Notes under the pieces: generated by a model | What the model was told of the DNA's origin: nothing | The model's database searches: none | What the model saw: the letters and a program-made list of their open reading frames with translations, nothing else | Program-made: the position numbers and the translations under genes | Part shown: positions 44,501 through 51,191 of the stretch, one piece after another | How the letters are laid out: every line of letters begins with the position of its first letter | How positions within the stretch are numbered: position 1 is the stretch's first letter | DNA from: Micromonospora marina | Lineage (GTDB): Bacteria; Actinomycetota; Actinomycetes; Mycobacteriales; Micromonosporaceae | Direction of reading: 5' to 3' | Length of the DNA: 64,000 bases | NCBI RefSeq assembly: GCF_900091565.1 | Contig: NZ_FMCV01000002.1 | Span: forward strand, 248,001-312,000

Positions 44501-45511
44501 CACTTCGGGATCAACGCTGTGCGAGACGACTACCCGGCCGCCCGAGTGACGACGCTCCGCCTGCCCGCACCCTTCCGGCTCGCTCGCGGACAGCGGAACC
44601 CGATCGCCGAGTGGTTGGACGGGTTGGGGCTGTTCGGGCTGCGGTCCCACGAGAAGTTCGTACCACCGGCGGTGTTCGGCCTGCCCAAGGAGCAGATCAC
44701 GCTCTTCCTGCGACACATCTGGGCGACGGACGGGTCCGTAACCGTCGACAAGTCCGGTCGGGGCGGACGGATTCACTTCTCCTCGACATCACGGCGGATG
44801 CTGGAGGACATTTCTCGCCTGCTGCTTCGCTACGGAATCTCCGCTCGGTTGCGACAGGTGCCGGTCGCCAGACACCGGCCGCAGTACACCCTGGACATTT
44901 CCGGTCGCGACGACCAGCTCCGCTTCCTCCGGGAGATCGGTGTGCACGGCGCACGGGCCAACGGCTGCGCGACGCTGCTTGTGACCCTCGAATCCGTCGT
45001 CAGCAACCCGAACGTGGACACGGTGCCCAAGGAGGTGTGGTCACGGGTTCGGGAGGTGCTGGCGGAGCGCAAGACGAGCCACCGAGAGTTCGCGGCTGCG
45101 GTCGGCACCCAGTTCTCCGGCAGCGCGATGTGGAAGCGTGCACCCAGCCGGTCCCGTCTCGCAAAGGTGGCCGCGGTGCTGGACTCCGCAGATCTTGACC
45201 TGCACGCGACGAACGACGTCTTCTGGGACGAGATAATTTCGATCGAGTCAATGGGTGAAAAGGACGTCTACGACGCCACGGTGCTCGGTACACACAACTT
45301 CATCGCCAACGGCATTGCCGCGCACAACTCGATCGAGCAAGATGCGGACGTAGTCATCCTTCTGCACCGCGACGACTACTACGACAAGGAGTCGCCGCGG
45401 GCGGGCGAGGCGGATTTCATCATCGCCAAGCACAGGAACGGGCCGACCGACACGGTGACGGTCGCGGCCCAGCTGCACCTGTCGCGCTTCGTGGACATGG
45501 CGATCGTCTGA
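41510..45511 (+). CDS. dnaB: Replicative DNA helicase DnaB with two inteins
   Basis: 1333-residue precursor from GTG 41510 (GAGGGGGG upstream). Removing the two inteins leaves a helicase of about 466 residues, normal for DnaB. N-terminal domain: [28 protein letters not shown]. The RecA-like domain has [32 protein letters not shown], the Walker A Lys at residue 239, the Walker B strand [12 protein letters not shown] and the C-terminal [18 protein letters not shown]. Intein 1 interrupts the P-loop GRPGLGK|ST and intein 2 interrupts SDLRESG|SIEQ. Both are known DnaB intein sites. Splicing is needed for any active helicase, because both insertions break the ATPase core. Confidence 0.96.
   Translation: [1333 protein letters not shown]
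42227..43549 (+). other. Intein 1 of DnaB (class 3, LAGLIDADG endonuclease)
   Basis: 441 residues, from [20 protein letters not shown] to MIPTHN, followed by Ser. It starts with Ala instead of Cys or Ser. The class 3 WCT triplet is present: Trp in block B ([11 protein letters not shown]), Cys in block F ([16 protein letters not shown]) and Thr in block G (MIPTHN). The C-terminal HN|S is intact, so splicing should start from the block F cysteine. Both nuclease motifs look intact: [11 protein letters not shown] and [12 protein letters not shown]. It is inserted in the Walker A motif. Flanking codons show a somewhat lower G/C third-position bias than host DnaB. Confidence 0.92.
44051..45328 (+). 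other. Intein 2 of DnaB (class 1, degenerate endonuclease motif)
   Basis: 426 residues, from [19 protein letters not shown] to [11 protein letters not shown], followed by Ser. Block A Cys1, block B ([15 protein letters not shown] with the TxxH-type motif), block F ([16 protein letters not shown]) and the HN end support standard class 1 splicing. The first LAGLIDADG motif reads [11 protein letters not shown], with Gly where the catalytic Asp is expected; the second ([10 protein letters not shown]) keeps its acid. Cleavage activity is therefore probably lost while splicing is kept. Confidence 0.9.
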
Positions 45512-45517
45512 GCGGCC

Positions 45518-45700
45518 TCAACCGAGCAGCGGGAACCATCCGGCTGCCTCGCCCAGTTCCAGCCGGTCCCGGTCGGTGAGCGGCACCCGTCGCCGGGGGC
45601 GGACGCGCGCCAGTAGCTGACGTCGTCCACGTCGGCCGGTCCGGGTGCGGGGCTGGCCGGGGGGACGAGCGCGCCGGGTCGATGCGGTGCACCGGCCCGG
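45518..45700 (-). pseudogene. Possible frameshifted remnant downstream of dnaB
   Basis: On the minus strand one frame reads ALVPPASPAPGPADVDDVSYWRA and, after a one-base shift, RVRPRRRVPLTDRDRLELGE, ending AAGWFPLLG-stop at 45518. Both parts have G/C-rich third positions, but no single frame joins them and no start codon with a ribosome site is evident. A decayed short gene or a sequencing frameshift are both possible. Confidence 0.25.
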
Positions 45701-45718
45701 CGGGCGCGTCGTCGGCGG

Positions 45719-46111
45719 TCAGTCGAACAGTTCGCCGAGGAAGCCGTGCTTCTTCTTGCGCCGGTAGTGGCCGTGGTAGCCGTAGTGCTGCTGCTGGCTG
45801 TGGCCGTACGCGGGCTGCGCGTAGCCGTGGCCGGGCGGCGGCGGAGGGGGCGGGGGGACGGCGCCGTAGCCGGGCTGGTGCGGCGCGGCGGCGGGCGGCG
45901 GCGGGGGTGGCGGGTAGCCGGCACCGGCCGGCGCGGCCTGCTGCGGTGCGCCGCCGTGCTGCCGGTTCCAGTTGGCTTCGGCATCGAACAGCTTCTCGAG
46001 CTCACCGCGGTCGAGGAAGATGCCCCGGCACTCGCCACACTGGTCGATGACTACTCCGCTGCGCTCGTACTGGCGCATCTCTCCGCGGCACTTGGGACAG
46101 GTCATCTGCAT
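45719..46111 (-). CDS. TFIIB-type zinc-ribbon protein
   Basis: 130 residues from ATG 46111. TACCTT on the minus strand ends seven bases upstream (leaderless pattern). The N-terminal zinc ribbon is explicit: MTCPKCRGEMRQYERSGVVIDQCGECRGIFLDRGELEKLF, with two CxxC pairs. A Pro/Gly/His/Tyr-rich low-complexity middle (poly-Pro runs) and a basic KKKHGFLGELFD end follow. Such zf-TFIIB proteins are common and of unknown function; they may bind nucleic acid or protein. Its promoter overlaps the end of the phosphoribosyltransferase gene. Confidence 0.85.
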   Translation of the reverse strand: MQMTCPKCRGEMRQYERSGVVIDQCGECRGIFLDRGELEKLFDAEANWNRQHGGAPQQAAPAGAGYPPPPPPPAAAPHQPGYGAVPPPPPPPPGHGYAQPAYGHSQQQHYGYHGHYRRKKKHGFLGELFD

Positions 46112-46134
46112 GACAACGAAGGTACCGGGTGTTC

Positions 46135-46767
46135 TCACGCGGTGGCGGTCAGCGCCTGCGTGACCTCGTCGTCGGAAACCTCGTGGAAGTCCTCGTAGTA
46201 CGCGCCGACGGCGGCGAAGTCGTGCGGGAGTTGGCAGCTCACGACCGTGTCGGCGTCGGCGGCGAGCATGTCGTACGCCTGCTCGGAGCCGATCGGGACG
46301 GCGACCAGGACGCGGGCGGCGCCGAGGTGGCGGGCGACCTGGACGGCGGCGCGGGCGGTGGCGCCGGTGGCGAGTCCGTCGTCGACGATGACGGCGGTGC
46401 GGCCGGTGAGGTCCAGTGGTGGCCGGCCGCCGCGGTAGCGCTGTTCGCGGCGTTCCAGTTCGGCCTGTTCGCGGCGGCGGACCTGGGCGCGGTCGTTCTC
46501 GCTGATCCGGCCGGCGACCATCTCGTTGAGGACCTGGACGCCGCCGGGGCCGAGTGCGCCGTACGCGACCTCGGGTGCCCAGGGCACGCCGAGCTTGCGG
46601 ACGACGAGGACGTCCAGTGCCGCGCCGAGCCGGTCGGCGACCACCCGGGCGACGGGTACGCCGCCGCGGACCAGGCCGAGCACGATGACGTCGGGCCGGC
46701 CGGCGAGGTCGGTCAGTCGTTCGGCGAGTTCGCGTCCCGCCTCGGCCCGGTCGCGGTAGGTGGTCAT
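46135..46767 (-). CDS. Phosphoribosyltransferase-family protein
   Basis: 210 residues from ATG 46767, overlapping the GT87 stop by four bases. The PRTase fold is shown by VIVLGLVRGGVPVARVVADRLGA and the PRPP-binding loop AVIVDDGLATGATARAAVQVAR. The segment LDVLVVRKLGVPWAPEVAYGAL and a coiled Glu/Arg-rich hood (QVRRREQAELERREQRYRGG) are typical of the subgroup fused elsewhere to alpha/beta hydrolases. A nucleobase substrate cannot be assigned and the reaction is unproven. The end (EDFHEVSDDEVTQAL) is characteristic of this subfamily. Confidence 0.87.
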   Translation of the reverse strand: MTTYRDRAEAGRELAERLTDLAGRPDVIVLGLVRGGVPVARVVADRLGAALDVLVVRKLGVPWAPEVAYGALGPGGVQVLNEMVAGRISENDRAQVRRREQAELERREQRYRGGRPPLDLTGRTAVIVDDGLATGATARAAVQVARHLGAARVLVAVPIGSEQAYDMLAADADTVVSCQLPHDFAAVGAYYEDFHEVSDDEVTQALTATA

Positions 46768-48107
46768 CCCTCAGGTGTACGCCTTCCGGCCGGATCGCGC
46801 GGGGTGGTTGCCGGGAATGCCGCCGGGTCGTCCGATCGGGTGAGCGTCAGCGCGGGGGCGAGCACGAGCAGGGCGGCCGGGTAGAGCAGGTACCCGAAGC
46901 GGGTGGAGGGCATCAGCAGGATCGCGGCGAGCAGCCCGTACCCGCAGATGAGGGCCGTGGCGGCGGCGGTGCGGGGCGGGCGGCGCAGCAGCCGGACGGC
47001 GATGGCTCCTCCGGCGGCGACGAGCAGCGCGGCGGCGACGGTGCGGCCGGCCGGCAGTGTTTCGGCGACGAGGTGCCCGGGGAACGGTGACTGGGCGGGG
47101 CTGCTGACGAGGCCGTGGCCGAGCGGGAAGCGCAGCACGTTCTCGACGAGGGCGTCGCAGTCGACGAGGAGTACCGGGACCAGCGCGAGGACGGGGAGGC
47201 CGACGGCGCCGAGGGCGGTGCGGGCCGCGGACCGGCGGGTGGCGGCCCAGCAGATCAGCACGATGGCGACCGGCCAGGCGAAGAGTTTCAGGGCGCCGGC
47301 GGCGCCGACCGCGAGGCCGGCCCGGCCGGGTCGTCCGGCGGCGGCGAGCGCGAGGGCGAGGAGGCAGAGCGCGAGTACGGGGAGGTCGTCGCCGCCGGTG
47401 GCCAGGGTGAGCGCGCAGACGGGCAGGACGGTAGCGGCCTGGACGGCGCGCAGGACGGCGGCGTCGCGGCGGGGTGCGGCGGGGCCGCCGCTTGCACGCA
47501 GCGTAGCGACGAGGGCGACGAGGGTGAGGGCGGTGACCACGGCGAACCAGACGCGGGAGTCGGTCCACCAGGTGTCGACGGCGGCTCGGGGCAGCCCGAA
47601 CAGCGCCATGCCGGGCTGGTAGGGGGTGTAGCCGAGGAGTTGCTCGCCGGGGGGCAGGGCGGCGATGGCGTCGGGTCCGAGGTAGGGGGTGCCGTGTTCG
47701 GCGAGGCGGGCGCCGGCGTGTTCGACCACGAGCACCTCCTCCTGGGCGCGGTCGGTGCGTCCGCCGGCGCGTTCGATGCTCTGCGTGATGATCGGCAGCA
47801 GCGCGGTGGCGGCCCAGGTGAGACCGGCGACGGTCCAGCGTGCGGGCAGGCCGGCCAGTGGTGTGCCGGGGGCGCGGCGGCGGGCGAGCAGTTGAGTGGT
47901 CGCGGCGAGTGTGGCGAGCGCGTACCCGATGGTGGCGACGGCGCCCCAGGCGCGGTGCGGCGGGAGCGTGGAGGTGGCGGCGGTGACCGCGGCGAAGACG
48001 GAGGCGGCGGCGTAGAGGCCCAGGTCGAGGGCGAGTCCGCCGGCGGCGGCGTCGAGTGCCGACCAGCGGCGGGATACGGGGGTTGCCGGGTCGGCGTGGG
48101 CGGTCAC
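46764..48107 (-). CDS. Polytopic membrane protein, GT87/DUF2029-like
   Basis: 447 residues from GTG 48107. There are about ten to twelve hydrophobic segments. The loop after the third segment contains VLVVEHAGARLAEHGTPYL and LGYTPYQPGMALFGLPRAA, resembling the YxPYxP-type loop of GT-C mannosyltransferases. Later ALKLFAWPVAIVLICWAA matches the conserved K-WP pattern of GT87 proteins. It is likely a polyprenol-phosphate-sugar-dependent glycosyltransferase; acceptor unknown. It overlaps the phosphoribosyltransferase gene by four bases. Confidence 0.76.
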   Translation of the reverse strand: MTAHADPATPVSRRWSALDAAAGGLALDLGLYAAASVFAAVTAATSTLPPHRAWGAVATIGYALATLAATTQLLARRRAPGTPLAGLPARWTVAGLTWAATALLPIITQSIERAGGRTDRAQEEVLVVEHAGARLAEHGTPYLGPDAIAALPPGEQLLGYTPYQPGMALFGLPRAAVDTWWTDSRVWFAVVTALTLVALVATLRASGGPAAPRRDAAVLRAVQAATVLPVCALTLATGGDDLPVLALCLLALALAAAGRPGRAGLAVGAAGALKLFAWPVAIVLICWAATRRSAARTALGAVGLPVLALVPVLLVDCDALVENVLRFPLGHGLVSSPAQSPFPGHLVAETLPAGRTVAAALLVAAGGAIAVRLLRRPPRTAAATALICGYGLLAAILLMPSTRFGYLLYPAALLVLAPALTLTRSDDPAAFPATTPRDPAGRRTPEG

Positions 48108-48147
48108 GCGGGCCAGTGTGGCAGACCGGCGGTGTGCCCCGGCCGGG

Positions 48148-50682
48148 TCAGGGTTGCCGGGCGTCGGTGGCGGCGGGCGGCGACGGGCGGGTGCGGCCGG
48201 CGCGGCGGCCGGGGAGGCGGATGACGGCGCCGGCGTCGTGCAGCGCGGGTGCGAGCGCGCCGGTCCGGCCGCCGTGGCCGCGCTGGAGGGCGGCGAGGAG
48301 CGCGGCGGCGGGCAGCGGCCGGGCGAACAGGTGACCCTGCCCGGCGGCGCAGCCGAGTTCCCAGAGCGCGCGGCGTTGCGGTTCGCTCTCCACGCCTTCG
48401 GCGACCACTGTGAGGTCGAGGCTGCGGCCGAGGTCGAGGGTGGAGCGGATCACGGCGGCGGCTTCGGGCGCGGTCTCCATCGCGCCGACGAAGCTGCGGT
48501 CGATCTTCAACTCGTGTACGGGGATTCGGGAGAGCAGGGAGAGCGACGAGTATCCGGTGCCGAAGTCGTCGAGTGCCAGCCGGACGCCGGAGTCCCGCAG
48601 GCGGCTGAGGACGCGGTCGACCACGTCGAGTTGACTGAGCGTGAGTGTCTCGGTCAGTTCCAGCACGAGCCGGTCCGGCGGGAGGTCGTGGGCGCGCAGC
48701 CGGGCCAGCACCGCGCCGGGGAAGCGGGCGTCGAGCAGGCTGCGCGGGGACACGTTCACCGAGACCGGCAGGTCGAAGCCGGCGTCACGCCAGGCGCCGG
48801 CGGCGATGAGCGCCTGGTCGAGGATCGCCTCGGCGAACGCGGGGAGCAGCCCGGAGCGTTCCACCGCTTCGAGGAAGCGCAGCGGGTCGATGAGCCCGTG
48901 GGTGGGGTGGTGCCAGCGGGCCAGGGCCTCGGCGCCGATCACCCCGCCGCTGGCCAGGTCGACGATGGGCTGGAAGTTGACTGTGAACTCGTGGTCGGCG
49001 ACGGCGCGGGGCAGTTCGCCGCCGAGGGTGAGCCGGCTCAGGTCGGCGGTGTCGCGGGCCGGCGCGTAGGTGGCGACCCGCTGGCCGGCGCGTTTGGCCT
49101 GGTACATGGCCACGTCGGCACGGCGCAGCAGTTCCGCCATGCCGCCGGTGGCGGGGGCGACGGCGATGCCGCCGCTGGCCTCCACGCTGATCCGCATGCC
49201 GTCGAGGTCGAGCGGGTCGTGCAGCGCCGCGAGCAGGGCCTCGGCGCGGTGGGCGGCGACGGCCGGTGCGGGCAGGCCGCGCAGGAGTACGGCGAACTCG
49301 TCGCCGCCGAGGCGGGCGACCAGGTCGTCGGGGCGGGCCGCGCCGCGCAGCCGTTCGGCGACCTGGATCAGCACCTGGTCGCCGGCGCCGTGCCCGAGGG
49401 TGTCGTTCACTTCCTTGAAGTGGTTGAGGTCGATCAGCACCAGGGCGGTGACGCCGTCGGCGTGCCGGGTGGTGAGCTGGGCGCTGCCCTCGTCGAGCAG
49501 GTGCCGCCGGTTGGACAGGCCGGTGAGGGCGTCGTGGGTGGCGGCGTAGGCGTGGTCCTCGGCGATGCGGGCGAGTTCGGCGTACGCCTGGGCGTTGCGG
49601 ACCGCGGTGCAGAGGGCCGAGGCGAAGGTACGGAGGGTGTACTGCTCGCGCTCGGAGAGTTCGACCGGGCCGGCGAACCGCAGCCGCAGCACGCCGACGT
49701 TGACCGTCTTGTCGTGGCCCTCAAGGCGGTTGGTGAGTACCGAACCGTCGATCGAGCTCGGTTCGCCGGCAGGGCCGCGGTAGGTGATGGCTCCTCCGAC
49801 GCCGCGCACCATCAGTGCTTCCTCACGTAGTTCGATTTCCACCTCGTCGGCGGAGAACAGCTCGGTAGCCTGTGTGACAGCTGTGGTGAGTACGTGATTT
49901 AGATCGACTACGTTCAATGCGTCTGTCGTTCGGGCCAACCGTTGCCAGGCCTCCCGCTCGGCGCGGTTACGAAGTCGGCTGGAGTACGCGAGATGCAGGC
50001 TCAGCACGAGCGGCGGTACGACGATCAGGAAGGTCGGGTCGATCCGGAGGATGAGCAGCGTGCACAGGATCACCGAGAAGCGGGCGAGCACGCTCGCCAG
50101 CCGGAGATCCCACTGCTCCCGGAAGCGCTTGCGGATCGGTGTCCCGGTCGCGAAGGCGAGGACCGGAAAAGTGAGCAGCTCATCGAGGACGACGACGGTC
50201 ACGTAGGCCAGCACCAGGGCAGGCAGTGACCGGCTGATGGGTCCTGACCAGGGCCAGGACCAGCCTGCGGCGATCAGTACCAGTCCTCCGGCCGCGGCCA
50301 GCGTCATCTCCTTGGCGACGCCGAAGGCCAGCTTGATCGGGGTGAGGCGACCGATCAGGCGGGTGACCGCGACACCCAGGCCGGTGGCGATGACGACCCA
50401 CGGCACCGGTGCGACTGCCAGCCCGATCACGGTTGCCGCATCGGTCCACGAAACGCCGTGGGTGGTGGCGCGAATGCGAATTCGTACATTCACCGTCGCG
50501 GCCACGGCTACGAGAAAGGTGATCGTGGCCGCACGTGTGATGTTCTTCTGGGTGGCCAGGTCGCCTACGGCGATCAGGCGGATGCTCACCAGTGTTACGA
50601 GCGCGGCCGCAACCACGACGAGACCGACAAGCAGCAAGAGCCGCCGATCGGTCCCATTGTCGCGTTCGTGGGTGCGAGTCAC
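48148..50682 (-). CDS. Membrane GGDEF-EAL protein (c-di-GMP turnover)
   Basis: 844 residues from GTG 50682, with GGAGG eight bases upstream. The N-terminal ~220 residues hold seven or eight membrane helices. A GAF-like segment follows (about 255-390). The GGDEF domain (about 400-560) has the A-site ARLGGDEFAVLL and an I-site RPDD five residues upstream. The EAL domain (about 575-810) has EALARW, NVSPRSL, ELTET, LDDFGTGYSS, LKIDRSF and AEGVE, all catalytic or metal residues in place. Both cyclase and phosphodiesterase activities are therefore possible. The C-terminus is Arg/Pro-rich. It is divergent from the SARP regulator gene across a 509-base gap. Confidence 0.93.
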   Translation of the reverse strand: MTRTHERDNGTDRRLLLLVGLVVVAAALVTLVSIRLIAVGDLATQKNITRAATITFLVAVAATVNVRIRIRATTHGVSWTDAATVIGLAVAPVPWVVIATGLGVAVTRLIGRLTPIKLAFGVAKEMTLAAAGGLVLIAAGWSWPWSGPISRSLPALVLAYVTVVVLDELLTFPVLAFATGTPIRKRFREQWDLRLASVLARFSVILCTLLILRIDPTFLIVVPPLVLSLHLAYSSRLRNRAEREAWQRLARTTDALNVVDLNHVLTTAVTQATELFSADEVEIELREEALMVRGVGGAITYRGPAGEPSSIDGSVLTNRLEGHDKTVNVGVLRLRFAGPVELSEREQYTLRTFASALCTAVRNAQAYAELARIAEDHAYAATHDALTGLSNRRHLLDEGSAQLTTRHADGVTALVLIDLNHFKEVNDTLGHGAGDQVLIQVAERLRGAARPDDLVARLGGDEFAVLLRGLPAPAVAAHRAEALLAALHDPLDLDGMRISVEASGGIAVAPATGGMAELLRRADVAMYQAKRAGQRVATYAPARDTADLSRLTLGGELPRAVADHEFTVNFQPIVDLASGGVIGAEALARWHHPTHGLIDPLRFLEAVERSGLLPAFAEAILDQALIAAGAWRDAGFDLPVSVNVSPRSLLDARFPGAVLARLRAHDLPPDRLVLELTETLTLSQLDVVDRVLSRLRDSGVRLALDDFGTGYSSLSLLSRIPVHELKIDRSFVGAMETAPEAAAVIRSTLDLGRSLDLTVVAEGVESEPQRRALWELGCAAGQGHLFARPLPAAALLAALQRGHGGRTGALAPALHDAGAVIRLPGRRAGRTRPSPPAATDARQP

Positions 50683-51191
50683 GTGGTCTGCCTCCACCGC
50701 GCTCGTTCGTAGCGGTGCGTGTGCTCGTACTGTACGGCCCGCTCAGACGCCCCGGGAAGTTCGCTTCACAGCCAGTCGTTGCCGCGCATGGCCTTCGCCC
50801 TTCGTTCGACCCCCAGAGCCGGCGATCACCGGCCCATCCGACGGTGAACATGTTATGGCTTTTAGGCCGGGATACAGCTATTAGATGTCCATATGCGCAT
50901 ATTGCGCCAATGCGCCTGCTTCTTGTTACGCTCGGTCTTTGGCTGGAGACTGAACGCATATTCAGCGCGCGCTTTCAAGTGGGATTATCGAGCCCTCACC
51001 ACCGGGTGTCTCTAGTCGTTCGGTTTCGTCCGTCCGTAACATCCGCCACGACAACTCACAGAAAAAGCGTCGTTGCTCTCCGGCGTCAGAACTCCTGTGG
51101 CGAATAGAGTGCTATCTTCCGTAAGTCTGCATTTCGCATAGTCCACACGGGCGCGGGGAATTCGATTGGCGCACGGGCGCGGGGGGAACAG
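50683..51191. other. AT-richer divergent intergenic region
   Basis: 509 bases between the GGDEF-EAL and SARP genes without a credible ORF. The part from about 50840 to 51130 is clearly richer in A/T than its surroundings. At 50893-50915 the units ATGCGCAT, ATTGCGCC and AATGCGCC follow each other, a possible operator with repeated half-sites. No confident -10/-35 pair. Confidence 0.5.
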
